DNA from: Brevundimonas lutea
GTDB taxonomy: Bacteria; Pseudomonadota; Alphaproteobacteria; Caulobacterales; Caulobacteraceae
Length of the DNA stretch: 64,000 nt
Assembly (NCBI RefSeq): GCF_003704105.1
Contig: NZ_QUOQ01000002.1
Coordinates: 372,001 to 436,000 of the forward strand
Direction: 5' to 3'
In this document: one piece after another, positions 28,304 through 37,586 of the stretch
How positions within the stretch are numbered: the stretch's first letter is position 1
How the letters are laid out: every line of letters begins with the position of its first letter
Notes under the pieces: generated by a model
What the model was told of the DNA's origin: nothing
The model's database searches: none
What the model saw: the letters and a program-made list of their open reading frames with translations, nothing else
Position numbers and translations under genes: made by a program

Positions 28304-29176
28304 ATGGACGGCCCCTCGCCCTTTCCGCCCGCGGCGCCGCCGCCCCGGCCCGTGTCGCCTGGCCTGTATCTGGTCTCCACCCCGATCGGGAATCTGCGCG
28401 ACATCACGCTCAGGGCGCTGGACGTCCTGGCCGCCGCCGACCTGATCCTGGCCGAGGACACCCGCGTCACCGCAAAGCTCTTGACCGCCTACGGGCTGAA
28501 ACGGCCCCTACGGCGCGCCGACGATCACGCGAGCGAGGCCGTCGCTGATGAGGCCGTGCGCCGGGTGGGGGAGGGCGAGGTCGTGGCTCTGGTGTCGGAT
28601 GCGGGCACCCCGCTGATTTCCGACCCCGGTTTCGTGGTGGCGCGCGCGATGGTCGAGGCCGGTCTGCCGATCCATCCGATTCCCGGCCCATCCAGCCTGA
28701 CCGCCGCCCTGGCCATCGCCGGCCTGCCCGCCGACCGGGTGCTGTTCGCCGGCTTCCTGCCGCCGAAATCCGCCGCGCGGCGCACGGCGCTGGAGACCTT
28801 GAAGGCCACGCGCGCCACCTTGGTGTTGTTCGAGAGCGGACCGCGCCTGAAGGACAGCCTGACGGACATGGCCGAGGTGTTGGGCGACCGGCCCGCCGCC
28901 GTGGCGCGCGAGCTGACCAAGCTGCACGAGGAGTGCGTTCGGGGAACGCTGCCGGCCCTCGCCATCGACCCGCGCCTGGACGGCCCCAAGGGCGAGATCG
29001 TGGTGCTGATCGGCCCGGGCGAGGAGGTCGCCGCCAGCGATGACGATGTGGATATGGCCCTCACCGACGCCCTGACGCGCCTGTCGCCCGGCGATGCGGC
29101 GCGGGAGGTGGCCCAGGCCCTGGGGCTGAAGCGCAAGGCCGTCTACGCCCGGGCGCTGGAGCTTCAGGGACGATGA
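28304..29176 (+). CDS. rsmI: 16S rRNA (cytidine-2'-O)-methyltransferase RsmI
   Basis: Methylates the 2'-O of C1402 in 16S rRNA. The 290-residue tetrapyrrole-methylase fold shows GLYLVSTPIGNLRDITLRAL, LAEDTRVTAKLL, ALVSDAGTPLISDPG and PIPGPSSLTAALAIAGLP, all family signatures. The ATG at 28304 is the first start after the alkB stop. It overlaps yraN by 4 bases. Confidence 0.96.
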   Translation: MDGPSPFPPAAPPPRPVSPGLYLVSTPIGNLRDITLRALDVLAAADLILAEDTRVTAKLLTAYGLKRPLRRADDHASEAVADEAVRRVGEGEVVALVSDAGTPLISDPGFVVARAMVEAGLPIHPIPGPSSLTAALAIAGLPADRVLFAGFLPPKSAARRTALETLKATRATLVLFESGPRLKDSLTDMAEVLGDRPAAVARELTKLHEECVRGTLPALAIDPRLDGPKGEIVVLIGPGEEVAASDDDVDMALTDALTRLSPGDAAREVAQALGLKRKAVYARALELQGR

Positions 29177-29556
29177 GCCGTCCGCCGCGCGCCTGGCGCT
29201 CCGACCTCGGCGGTCGGTCGCGCGGGGCCGGGCGGCGCGCGGAGTGGATCGCCGCCTTGCTGCTGATGGCCAAGGGCTATCAGATCCTCGGCTTTCGCCT
29301 GCCCAGCCGCGCCGGCGAGATCGACATCCTGGCGCGTCAGGGACGGCGACTGGTCGTGGTCGAGGTCAAGCGCCGTCAGACGATGGAGGCCGCGCTCCAG
29401 GCCTTGACGGTCGAGCAACGCCGACGGCTGCTCACCGCCGGCCAGATGATCCAGCGCGGCCGTCCGCAATGGCGAAAACTTGATCTCGCACTCGACATGG
29501 TGGCGCTGGCCCCCGGACGGTTCCCGCGCCATGCTCGTGATCTGCCCCAGGGGTGA
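29173..29556 (+). CDS. yraN: YraN family (UPF0102) endonuclease-like protein
   Basis: A 127-residue protein of the UPF0102 family, whose fold resembles Holliday-junction resolvases and restriction nucleases. It has LLMAKGYQILGFRLPSRAG, EIDILARQGRRLVVVEVK (the E-D-ExK-type core) and a final ALDMVAL. Its cellular role is not established. It commonly follows rsmI, as here with an ATGA overlap. Confidence 0.93.
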   Translation: MSRPPRAWRSDLGGRSRGAGRRAEWIAALLLMAKGYQILGFRLPSRAGEIDILARQGRRLVVVEVKRRQTMEAALQALTVEQRRRLLTAGQMIQRGRPQWRKLDLALDMVALAPGRFPRHARDLPQG

Positions 29557-29573
29557 GTCGGGGGAGCGGGGGA

Positions 29574-30389
29574 ATGATCAGGGAAGAGGCCGAGGCGATC
29601 CTCGGCGCCGCGGGCACAGCCGAAGACGGCGCCTTTCCGCTGTTCGAGGCGGGGCTGGCCTGCGCCATCCACGACCAGCCGTTTCGCGACGTCACCGCCG
29701 CCCGCGATCTTGCGGCTTCGGCGGCCGAGCGTCTCAAGAGCCGCATCGGCGGCGAACCCCATGATGAGGCCCTGACCGAGACCCTGGCCGGCGACCTGCG
29801 CCTGACCGGGGATCTCCTGAACTACGACCACCCGGCGAACACCGATCTGATCGATGTCGCCGAGCGCAGACGCGGCCTGTCGGCCGCGCTGGCCATCTTC
29901 TATCTGCATGCCGCCCGGGCGGCGGGGATAGGGGCGCACGGTGTCGATTTCCCGAACCACTTCCTCCTGCGGGTCGAGACGGAGGAGGGGCCCGTCGCCC
30001 TGGACCCCTTCAGCCAGGGCCGACTGGTGCTGCCGTCGGAATTAACCCGCCGCGCCCTGCTGGCGGGCCTGACGCCGCATGTGGCCGACCGCCTCGACCT
30101 GCTGATGACCCCCGTCACCGACCGTCAGGCCCTGATCCGGCTGCAGAACGTGCTCTACAACCGCGCCATTCGCTCGCGGGATTACGAGGGCGCCGAGCGA
30201 GCGGCGCTGCGCTGCGCCCTGCTGAACCCCGACGATCACCGACCCTGGCTTGACGTGGCCGCGACCCGCGAAAAGCAGGGCGCGTTGGCCGGGGCGCTGC
30301 AGGCGCTTGACCGGGCTCGCGGCCTCGACGGCCACGCGGCGGTTCATGCCGACATGGCCCGGGCGCGGGTCAGGATGCAGCTGAACTGA
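29574..30389 (+). CDS. SirB1-family transglutaminase-like protein with TPR end
   Basis: About 271 residues. The N-terminal two thirds match the SirB1/transglutaminase-like family (NYDHPANTDLIDVAERRRGL, then GVDFPNHFLLRV with a conserved His). The C-terminal third has tetratricopeptide-like helices (YNRAIRSRDYEGAERAALR and ALAGALQALDRARGL). Function is unknown in general. The ATG at 29574 has a GGGGGAGCGGGGGA site; a GTG at 29553 is possible. The 3' end overlaps the convergent SMP-30 gene by 20 bases. Confidence 0.85.
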   Translation: MIREEAEAILGAAGTAEDGAFPLFEAGLACAIHDQPFRDVTAARDLAASAAERLKSRIGGEPHDEALTETLAGDLRLTGDLLNYDHPANTDLIDVAERRRGLSAALAIFYLHAARAAGIGAHGVDFPNHFLLRVETEEGPVALDPFSQGRLVLPSELTRRALLAGLTPHVADRLDLLMTPVTDRQALIRLQNVLYNRAIRSRDYEGAERAALRCALLNPDDHRPWLDVAATREKQGALAGALQALDRARGLDGHAAVHADMARARVRMQLN

Positions 30390-31245
30390 GTCGCACGCGC
30401 GCCTGGGGCAGGCCGGGCGTATCAACCTTTACGCGATAGAGACCGCCCAGGGTCGGCTGGGCCGCGCGCTTGTCGGCGTTCCCCAGCCAGGCGGTGGTGC
30501 AGTAGAGGTCGGTGAGATTCGGCCCGCCGAAGGCGGCCTTGGTCACGGTCTGGACCGGCAGGCGTATGGTGCCGATCCGCTCGCCCGCTGGGGAAAAGCG
30601 CGCCACGCCCCAGCCGTTGAACAGGCCGACATGCAAGACGCCCGACGAATCCACGCTGGGTCCGTCCGCAAAACCGTCCTCGGTGACGGCGAACAGGCGT
30701 CGATTGGAGAGGTAGCCGTCGGCGTGGTCGAAGGCGTAGATGCGCCGTTCGGTGGTGTCGTGGTGATAGAGCGTTCGTCCATCGGGGCTCAGCGCCGGTC
30801 CGTTGGTCACGCGATAGCCGTCGTCGTGGCGGGTGATCTCGCCGTTGCGCCAGCGATAGAGCGCGCCCGATACCATGCCCTCGCTGTCGTCCATGGTGCC
30901 GAACCACAACGTGCCGTCGGGCGCCACGAAGCCGTCGTTGATGCGGTTCTGCGGCCGGTCGCGCTCGACCGGCGCGATCAGGTCGAACCGGCCACTTTCC
31001 GGGTCGAACCGATGAAGGCCGCCGCGCACGCCGCAAATCAGAGAGCCGTCATCAGCCGGCAGGGCGAAGCCGATCTGATCGGGCGCGTCCCAGCTTTCGG
31101 TCGAACCGTCGTCATGGCCGTAGCGATGCAGCCGTCGGCCCTTGATGTCGACGAACCAGATCGAGGCGCGCGCGGCGTCCCAAACCGGGCCCTCGCCCAG
31201 TTCGGCTTTCAGATCCCAGACGAGTTCGGGGGCGGCTTCGGCCAT
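30370..31245 (-). CDS. SMP-30/gluconolactonase family sugar lactonase
   Basis: A 291-residue six-bladed beta-propeller lactonase, probably opening a sugar lactone in aldose oxidation. It begins with LGEGPVWD (metal-ligand Glu), has NRINDGFVAPDGTLWFGTM (Asn ligand), RVTNGPALSPDGRTLY and GFADGPSVDSSG (Asp ligand), the full metal site. The exact lactone is not clear. It sits just after the lipid-transport operon in the same direction, with 27 bases between. Confidence 0.9.
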   Translation of the reverse strand: MAEAAPELVWDLKAELGEGPVWDAARASIWFVDIKGRRLHRYGHDDGSTESWDAPDQIGFALPADDGSLICGVRGGLHRFDPESGRFDLIAPVERDRPQNRINDGFVAPDGTLWFGTMDDSEGMVSGALYRWRNGEITRHDDGYRVTNGPALSPDGRTLYHHDTTERRIYAFDHADGYLSNRRLFAVTEDGFADGPSVDSSGVLHVGLFNGWGVARFSPAGERIGTIRLPVQTVTKAAFGGPNLTDLYCTTAWLGNADKRAAQPTLGGLYRVKVDTPGLPQARVRLSSAAS

Positions 31246-31272
31246 GGAGTCGCGCTCCGTCTGCGGTTTGGG

Positions 31273-31911
31273 TCAGTCGGCCGGCGGCGCGGGCGGACGG
31301 CTGGCGGCGACCTGATCGGTCCAGTCGATGATCTGGGTGTTGATGTGGCGGCTGGCGACATCGAAGGCCTGGACGATGGCCGAGACCCGGTTCTCGCCGG
31401 CCGGCTGACTGACGCTGAAGTTCCGCTCTGCGATGACCTGGCGATCGGGGAAGCCCAGGATGCGGCCGCGCGCGGCGATCACCACGGTCGGGGCTGCGCC
31501 CTCATACTCGTAGCGCGCCTCGAACGAGCGGACGTCGAGATCGAGCGACACGTCGGCGGGGGTCAGCTCCTGGCGGCCGATGATCCGGGTCGACCGGCTG
31601 CGCTCGGCGAAGGCGTTCTGGAGATTGTCGGTGAACAGGGTGTCGGCGTCGGACACCCAGCGCGCGCCGCCGATATAGGCGGCCTCTGAGCCGGTCACGC
31701 CCAGGATGCGCTGAGCCCGCGTGGCGTCCGGGAAGGTGATCCGGCGCATGGCCACCGATGTGGTCCGGGCCGACGGCGCGCCTGGCGCCGCCTCGGCGGG
31801 GACGGATCCGAAGCGGTAGAGCTGCACCGGGTCGGGCGTGCTGAGCAGGGCGCAGCCGCTGAGGGCGATGGCGGCGGCGGCCGTGGCGGCGAAGGGGAGG
31901 GCGCGGGTCAT
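31273..31911 (-). CDS. ABC-type transport auxiliary lipoprotein (PqiC-like)
   Basis: A 212-residue lipoprotein with lipobox ALSGC followed by the family start DPVQLYRFGSVP. The domain of this type partners MCE proteins in bringing lipids to or from the outer membrane. It has AYIGGARWVSDADTLFTDNLQ and late ARGRILGFPD. Its ATG overlaps the MlaD-like gene stop by 4 bases; it is the last gene of the four-gene operon. Confidence 0.85.
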   Translation of the reverse strand: MTRALPFAATAAAAIALSGCALLSTPDPVQLYRFGSVPAEAAPGAPSARTTSVAMRRITFPDATRAQRILGVTGSEAAYIGGARWVSDADTLFTDNLQNAFAERSRSTRIIGRQELTPADVSLDLDVRSFEARYEYEGAAPTVVIAARGRILGFPDRQVIAERNFSVSQPAGENRVSAIVQAFDVASRHINTQIIDWTDQVAASRPPAPPAD

Positions 31912-32846
31912 GGTTCGACCTCGAGTTCGGTGGAGGCCGGTCGGCCGATGAAGTCACGCGGGCTGGTCCGCACCTGATCGACCAGTTCTTCCAGAGACTC
32001 CGTGGCGTTTTCCAGACCCTGGATGGCGGTGGTCAGTTGCGGCAGGCCAGTGGTGGCGAAGTTGTCGATCGGCCCTTGCAGGCCGCTGGCGGTCTCGTTG
32101 ATCGTCTCCATCGCCTGACGCGCCTCATCGGCGGCCTGCTCGATATTGGCGATCGCCTTGGCGCCGTCGCCCGCAACCAGGCGCCGGGCCTCCGCGCCCA
32201 GGGCTTCATACTCCTCGACCGCGTCGGCGGCGGAGGCCAGGGTGCGTTCCAGATCGGCCAGCATGCCCTTGCGCGCCTCAAGCTCGGTGCTGAGGCTCTC
32301 GACATTGTCGAGCGTGGTGGAGAAGGAGCGGATATTGTCGTCCGACAGCACGCGGTTGACGCGGTTCAGCGCATCGACGGCCTGGGCCAGCACGGTGCCG
32401 CCGCCCTGCAGCAACTCGGCGATCGGGCTGGGCTGGCTCTGGATCACCGGCACGACGTTCTCGGCGTACTGGGTCTTGAGCAGCTGGCTTTCGGGATTGC
32501 CGGCGGTGATCTGGATATAGTTCAGCCCGGTGATGCCTTGGGGCTCAAGTTGCGCCCGCGAGGTCACCCGCACCGGCGTGGTGGCGTCCAGGCGGACCCG
32601 CGCGATCACCTCGCTGCCGGTGTCCGGATCGAGATTGAGGTCGGTGACTTCGCCCACGCGGATGCCGTTGAAATGCACTTCACCGCCTTCAGACAGGCCG
32701 CGCACCGGGCCGTAGAAGACGATGTCGTACAGGTCATACTCGTTGGCGAAGCTGATCCTCGCCAGCCAGATGGCGAAGATGGCCAGCAGGCCGAGCAGCG
32801 CCACGGTGGCGATCCCGACAACGGCGTAATGGGCGTCTCTTTCCAT
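31908..32846 (-). CDS. mlaD: MlaD-family (MCE) lipid-transport protein
   Basis: A 312-residue protein anchored by one N-terminal membrane segment, with an MCE domain (VHFNGIRVGEVTDLNLDPD, then GITGLNYIQITAG) and a long helical C-terminus. MCE proteins form hexameric rings that carry phospholipids across the periplasm. Third gene of the operon, between the ATPase and the lipoprotein. The helical tail is longer than in E. coli MlaD, closer to the form seen in other alphaproteobacteria. Confidence 0.9.
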   Translation of the reverse strand: MERDAHYAVVGIATVALLGLLAIFAIWLARISFANEYDLYDIVFYGPVRGLSEGGEVHFNGIRVGEVTDLNLDPDTGSEVIARVRLDATTPVRVTSRAQLEPQGITGLNYIQITAGNPESQLLKTQYAENVVPVIQSQPSPIAELLQGGGTVLAQAVDALNRVNRVLSDDNIRSFSTTLDNVESLSTELEARKGMLADLERTLASAADAVEEYEALGAEARRLVAGDGAKAIANIEQAADEARQAMETINETASGLQGPIDNFATTGLPQLTTAIQGLENATESLEELVDQVRTSPRDFIGRPASTELEVEP

Positions 32847-32858
32847 CGTCCGCCCTCC

Positions 32859-33674
32859 TCAGGCGGCAGTCTTTTGGGCTGCGCGACCGCGCGGCCCCAG
32901 AAAGTATTCCTTGATCCACGGATGGTCGGAACGCTCCAGTTCCTCGATCGTGGCCTTTTCGACAACATGCTTGTCCGCCAGCACCGCGATGCGGTCGCAG
33001 ACGGCGTAAAGGCTGTCGAGGTCGTGGGTGATCATAAAAACGGTCAGACCGAGGTCGTCCGACAGCTGGCGGATCAGATCGTCGAAAGCCGCGGCGCCGA
33101 TGGGATCGAGTCCGGCGGTCGGTTCGTCCAGGAACAGCAGCTCCGGGTCCAGCGCCAGGGCGCGCGCCAGGCCGGCCCGCTTCTTCATCCCGCCCGAGAG
33201 TTCGGCTGGCTTCAGGTGATGGCTTTCGGGGCCCAGCCCGACCATGGCGATCTTCATTTCGGCCAGCTCGCGGATCACGTCGCGCGACAGGTCGGTGTGC
33301 TCGACCAATGGCGAGGCGACGTTTTCCAGCACCGTCAGCGAGGAAAACAGGGCGCCCTGTTGAAACAGCAATCCGGTGCGCTGCTCGATCTCAGCCTGCT
33401 CGCGCCGATTCATCTCCGCGCGATCGACCCCGAACAGCTTGACCGTCCCACCTTCCGGATCCTTGAGGCCGACGATCGTATTCAGCAGAACCGTTTTGCC
33501 GGTGCCCGAGCCGCCGACCACGCCCAGAACCTCGCCCTTTTCGACGACCAGATCGAGATCCTGATGGATCACCCGCTCGCCGAACTGGCTGAGCAGATTT
33601 TTGACCTCGATGACGGGCACATCGCCGTCGTCATCCAGGCGGACGTCTGGCTCGTCGGTCCGGGCTTCGGTCAT
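32859..33674 (-). CDS. mlaF: MlaF-type ABC transporter ATP-binding protein
   Basis: A 271-residue ATPase of the lipid-transport ABC system: Walker A GGSGTGKT, signature LSGGMKKRAGLARALALDPE, Walker B LLFLDEPTAGLDP and the switch His in ITHDLDS. The frame is open far upstream, but only the part after the ATG at 33674 is ATPase-like. Its start overlaps the permease stop by 4 bases. Confidence 0.94.
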   Translation of the reverse strand: MTEARTDEPDVRLDDDGDVPVIEVKNLLSQFGERVIHQDLDLVVEKGEVLGVVGGSGTGKTVLLNTIVGLKDPEGGTVKLFGVDRAEMNRREQAEIEQRTGLLFQQGALFSSLTVLENVASPLVEHTDLSRDVIRELAEMKIAMVGLGPESHHLKPAELSGGMKKRAGLARALALDPELLFLDEPTAGLDPIGAAAFDDLIRQLSDDLGLTVFMITHDLDSLYAVCDRIAVLADKHVVEKATIEELERSDHPWIKEYFLGPRGRAAQKTAA

Positions 33675-34798
33675 ACACCCAGCTCCAGATAGATCAGGGC
33701 GAAGACGGCATCGAGGAAGATGATGGCGAAGATGGCCTGGACCACCGCCGCCGTGACGCGTCGGCCCAGGCTCTCGACATCGCCGGCCACGGCCATGCCC
33801 TGGCGGCAGCCGATGGCGGCGACCACGATGGCGAACACCGGCGCCTTGGACAGGCCGACCATCAGGTGCATGAACATCGTCCCGTCCTCGTACATCCGCT
33901 GGATGAAGAAGGCGGGGCCCAGGCCCAACTGGCTCCAGGTCACCAGCATGCCGCCGAACAGACCCGCCAGCACCGCCACGAAGGTCAGCAGCGGCAGCAT
34001 GATCAGCAGGGCCGCGAGGCGGGGAATGACCAGAGCCTGGAAGGGGTCGACGCCCATCACGTTCATGGCGTCGACCTCCTGATTCATCCGCATCGAGCCG
34101 ATCTCGGCAGCGAAGGAGGAGGCTGAGCGGCCGGCCAGCAGCACGGCGGTGATCACCACCGCGAACTCGCGCAGCACCGACACTCCGATCAGCTGAACCG
34201 CGAACACCCCGGCCCCGAACTGGGTCAGCAGATCCGCCCCCAGAAAGGCGATGACGGCGCCGATGAAGAAGTTGGTCACGGCGATGATGGGCAGGGCGTC
34301 CAGACCGGCGCGCTCCATCTGACTGACCCAGGCCGGCCAGCGGATCTTGCCGGGCGCGACGATGGCCCGACCCATGGCGATCAGCAGACGGCCGAGGAAG
34401 GCCATCGACAGCACCATCTCGGACCACACGTCCTCCACGCCGCGACCGACCCGGCCAAAGGCGCGGACCGCCCAGGGTCCGCGCTTGGGCGGCGGCGCCT
34501 GATCGCGCTCCAGCTTCTCGACCATGGCGTAGACCCGGCCCGCCTCGGGGCGGTCCGACCAGGCGTCTTCGGGCAGATGAACGCCGGACTGGATCAGGGC
34601 CAGGGCGCCGGCGGTGTCGAACCGACCCAGATCGGTCAGGTCCAGACCGCCGACCTGAACGCCCTCGAGGCGTCGCGGCAACCGGCGCGGCGCGTCGCCG
34701 AGCTCCGTCGCGCTCCAGTCGCCACGCAGGGCGAGCACGGTCGATCCGCCCTCGCGGTCGCCGCCCTCTTCCCCCACGTCGAACTGCGCCCGCGCCAT
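33671..34798 (-). CDS. mlaE: MlaE-type ABC permease with N-terminal STAS-like domain
   Basis: A 375-residue permease. The first 100 or so residues resemble a STAS (MlaB-like) domain (ALRGDWSATELGDAP, LDLTDLGRFDTAGALAL), followed by the MlaE membrane domain (GLDALPIIAVTNFFIGAVIA, EIGSMRMNQEVDAMNVMGVD, FAIVVAAIGCRQG). The MlaB function is therefore fused to the permease. First gene of the operon; likely keeps outer-membrane lipid asymmetry. Confidence 0.92.
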   Translation of the reverse strand: MARAQFDVGEEGGDREGGSTVLALRGDWSATELGDAPRRLPRRLEGVQVGGLDLTDLGRFDTAGALALIQSGVHLPEDAWSDRPEAGRVYAMVEKLERDQAPPPKRGPWAVRAFGRVGRGVEDVWSEMVLSMAFLGRLLIAMGRAIVAPGKIRWPAWVSQMERAGLDALPIIAVTNFFIGAVIAFLGADLLTQFGAGVFAVQLIGVSVLREFAVVITAVLLAGRSASSFAAEIGSMRMNQEVDAMNVMGVDPFQALVIPRLAALLIMLPLLTFVAVLAGLFGGMLVTWSQLGLGPAFFIQRMYEDGTMFMHLMVGLSKAPVFAIVVAAIGCRQGMAVAGDVESLGRRVTAAVVQAIFAIIFLDAVFALIYLELGV

Positions 34799-34871
34799 TG
34801 ACCCTCTTTAGCCGATCCCCCCGCCTTGGCTAGCGGTCCATTCCCGCAAAGCGCGCGGCGTGGCGCGAAGT

Positions 34872-36314
34872 TCACAGCAGGCGGCGGACCGCCTTCAGGT
34901 CTTCTACGAACGCCGCCCGCTCGCGGACGCGCCCCGCCTCGTCGGGCAGTCGCAATAGGTATGAGGGGTGGACGGTGATCAGACCGGTGGCGCCGTCCTC
35001 GAGCGCGATCGGCTGGCCGCGCTCCCTGGTCACCGCCGGCTTGCGGCCCAGCACGCCCAGACCCGCCGTCCCGCCCAGCGCCAGAATGACCTTCGGCTTC
35101 ACCAGCCTGCGCTCCTGATCCAGCCACCAGCGACAGGCCGTGACCTCTCCGGCGTTTGGCGTCTTGTGCAGGCGGCGCTTGCCGCGCGGTTCGTGCTTGA
35201 AGTGTTTGACGGCGTTGGTGACATAGACGTCGGCGCGGTCGATCCCCGCGTCCTCGAGCGCCGCATTGAACACCTGACCGGCGGGTCCTACGAAAGGTTT
35301 CCCAGCCAGATCCTCCTGATCGCCGGGTTGCTCCCCGACCACCATCAGTTTCGCCTGTCGCGGTCCCTCGCCGCAGACGCCCTGGGTCGCGTCGCGCCAC
35401 AGCGGGCACCGACGACAGCCCTGAATCGCGCGGTCGAGTTCGGGAAGGGTGGCGGCGACCACGTCGTCGACCGAGCCTGACACGCGCGCATCCGGCGCGA
35501 CGGCGCGCGCCAGGCGGGCATTCACAGGCGTTGGGGCGGCCTCGACCATGGTCGTCGTGCGAACCGCGGACAGGGCCGTCAGTTCCGGGATCAGCGACGC
35601 TTCGGGCAGGTTCTTCCAGTACCGCTTGGGCATCTCGCCCTGCATGGTCTTGGTCTTTAGCCGCGCCGGATTGAAGGTCGAGGCGTAATAGGTCTTCCAG
35701 TAGTCCTCGACCGCATCGCCGTCCGGCGCCATGTCGCGGGTCGCCGGCGGCCCGAACGCCAGGGATTCGCCGTCCCACATCGCGGAGCCATCCGGCGTCA
35801 GGATCGACCAGCGCATGGTCGCGAACCGCCTGACAAAAAATCCCGCCGTCTTCTCCAGCACGCGGTGCGCCGGTTCGAACCACGCCACCCACGCTTCCCC
35901 CGCCTGATCCTCGATGCGCCGAAAGCGCACGAAGGCCTTCATCTTGTGGCTGGCGCGACTGACGTTCTTGGCCCGCTCCAGGGCGTCGGCCACATCCCGA
36001 TCGGTGGTGATCCGCATCAGGTTCGGCTCGTCGCGTAGCCGCCACAGGAGCCGGTACATCAGGTCGAACCGATCGGCTGACCGATGCAGGATCACCTCTC
36101 CGGCGAGATCGAGAAACGCCTTGGGCACGGCGAAGGCCGGCGCGGGCGCCGCCTCGACGGGGGTCTCCTCGATCTGATCCAGAAGCCCGCCCTGACCGGA
36201 CCCCGCCACGCGGAACCGGGCGTTCTCGGGCGCCACCCCGGCCAGTCGCAGCCGACGCGCGGCCGCCCGCCAGCCGTCGATGTCGATCTCGTGGGCCAGG
36301 GTCTCGACCCGCAT
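34872..36314 (-). CDS. udgX: UdgX-type uracil-DNA glycosylase fused to DUF4130 domain
   Basis: A 480-residue fusion. Residues 1-250 match the DUF4130 / putative DNA-metabolism domain (EVILHRSADRFDLMYRLLW, RASHKMKAFVRFRRI, MRWSILTPD). The C-terminal part is a UdgX glycosylase: CRRCPLWRDATQGVCGEGP (iron-sulfur cysteines), VVGEQPGDQEDLAGKPFVG, and the UdgX loop GKRRLHKTP, with H383 expected to bind the excised uracil site covalently. It overlaps the radical SAM gene by one base, and the pair lies behind a LexA box. Confidence 0.93.
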   Translation of the reverse strand: MRVETLAHEIDIDGWRAAARRLRLAGVAPENARFRVAGSGQGGLLDQIEETPVEAAPAPAFAVPKAFLDLAGEVILHRSADRFDLMYRLLWRLRDEPNLMRITTDRDVADALERAKNVSRASHKMKAFVRFRRIEDQAGEAWVAWFEPAHRVLEKTAGFFVRRFATMRWSILTPDGSAMWDGESLAFGPPATRDMAPDGDAVEDYWKTYYASTFNPARLKTKTMQGEMPKRYWKNLPEASLIPELTALSAVRTTTMVEAAPTPVNARLARAVAPDARVSGSVDDVVAATLPELDRAIQGCRRCPLWRDATQGVCGEGPRQAKLMVVGEQPGDQEDLAGKPFVGPAGQVFNAALEDAGIDRADVYVTNAVKHFKHEPRGKRRLHKTPNAGEVTACRWWLDQERRLVKPKVILALGGTAGLGVLGRKPAVTRERGQPIALEDGATGLITVHPSYLLRLPDEAGRVRERAAFVEDLKAVRRLL

Positions 36315-37555
36315 CAGAACAGGCTCAGCTGTTCCGGCGGTCGTTCCGGCGCGATCCGCTGGCGCAGATCTACCGCATCCGTCAGCCCGCCTGGCGTCCA
36401 GTCCAGCGCCGTAATGAACGGTCTGATCTTGTCCACCGATCGTGTCAGCCGCCCCACATCCTCCAGCCTCAGCGCCTTCCAGCGCCGCACCTGGATCATC
36501 CGGTTGACCGACTTCACCCCCAGCCCCGGCACCCGCAACAGCATCTCGCGCGGCGCTGAGTTCACATCGACCGGAAACTGCTCTCGGCTGTTCAGCGCCC
36601 AGGCCAGCTTGGGATCGATGGCCAGATCCAGCATGCCGTCCGTCGCCGACTGTCCGATCTCGGGCGCCGAAAACCCATAGAATCGCATCAGCCAGTCGGC
36701 CTGATACAGTCGATGCTCCCGCATCAGCGGCGGCCGCGACACCGGCAGGATGGCCGACGAATCCGGAATGGGGCTGAAGGCGGAATAATAGACCCGCTTT
36801 AGCCCATAGCCGCCATAAAGCGACGCGCTGCGGGCCATGATCTCGGTGTCCGGCGCCCCGTCCGCCCCCACGATCAGCTGGGTCGACTGCCCCGCCGGCG
36901 CGAACTTCGGCGGCTTGGCGCGATCCTTCTTGCCGGGTCGCGCCGCCTCCACCTTCAGCCGCACCTGACCCATGGCCTTCTTGATGACGCCCGGATCCTT
37001 CTGCGGCGCCAGTCGCCGGATCGCCTCGTCGCGCGGCAGTTCGATATTGGCCGACAGCCGGTCGGCATATAGCCCCGCCTCCTCGACCAGCAGCGGATCG
37101 GCCTCGGGGATCAGTTTCAGGTGGATATAGCCCCGGAACTGGTGATCCTCGCGCAGGCTCCGCGCCACCCGCACCAGCTGCTCCATCGTGTAATCGCCCG
37201 AGCGGATGATGCCCGACGACAGGAACAGGCCCTCGATGTAGTTGCGCCGGTAGAAGTCGAGGGTCAGCTTGACCACCTCCTCGACCGAGAACCGCGCCCG
37301 CTCGACGTTCGACGACACCCGATTGATGCAATAGGCGCAATCGTAGACGCAGAAGTTGGTCAGCAGGATTTTGAGCAGCGAGACGCAGCGTCCGTCCGGC
37401 GTATAGGCGTGGCAGATGCCCATGCCTTCGGTCGAACCCAGGCCCTTGCCGTCCGCGGAGCTGCGCTTGCTGGTGCCTGACGAGGCGCACGACGCATCGT
37501 ACTTGGCCGCATCAGCCAGAATGGAGAGCTTGCGTCGGAGGTCGAGCTGGGCCAT
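36314..37555 (-). CDS. radical SAM protein linked to UdgX (putative DNA repair/modification)
   Basis: A 413-residue radical SAM protein of the family always found next to UdgX. The iron-sulfur cysteines C69, C73, C76 lie in CVYDCAYC. A helix-hairpin-helix DNA-binding motif is seen near residues 330-350 (NSAPREMLLRVPGLGVKSVN). Its reaction is unknown; it probably acts on DNA. The ATG at 37555 lies only 2 bases from a LexA box and has no Shine-Dalgarno, so the message may be leaderless. Confidence 0.92.
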   Translation of the reverse strand: MAQLDLRRKLSILADAAKYDASCASSGTSKRSSADGKGLGSTEGMGICHAYTPDGRCVSLLKILLTNFCVYDCAYCINRVSSNVERARFSVEEVVKLTLDFYRRNYIEGLFLSSGIIRSGDYTMEQLVRVARSLREDHQFRGYIHLKLIPEADPLLVEEAGLYADRLSANIELPRDEAIRRLAPQKDPGVIKKAMGQVRLKVEAARPGKKDRAKPPKFAPAGQSTQLIVGADGAPDTEIMARSASLYGGYGLKRVYYSAFSPIPDSSAILPVSRPPLMREHRLYQADWLMRFYGFSAPEIGQSATDGMLDLAIDPKLAWALNSREQFPVDVNSAPREMLLRVPGLGVKSVNRMIQVRRWKALRLEDVGRLTRSVDKIRPFITALDWTPGGLTDAVDLRQRIAPERPPEQLSLF

Positions 37556-37557
37556 CC

Positions 37558-37572
37558 GTTCATGCTATGTTC
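37558..37572. promoter_or_regulatory. LexA (SOS) box of the radical SAM-udgX operon
   Basis: GTTC-ATGCTAT-GTTC on the plus strand, an exact alphaproteobacterial LexA box. It ends 2 bases before the radical SAM start codon and covers a possible -10 (TAGCAT on the minus strand), so bound LexA would block transcription. A DNA-damage role for both genes follows as an inference. Confidence 0.8.
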
Positions 37573-37586
37573 TCAAGCGGGGCGAG

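Noticed and set aside
34872..37490. Extended 872-residue frame for the UdgX gene
   Set aside because: The upstream part is an out-of-frame reading of the radical SAM gene; the real start overlaps its stop at 36314.
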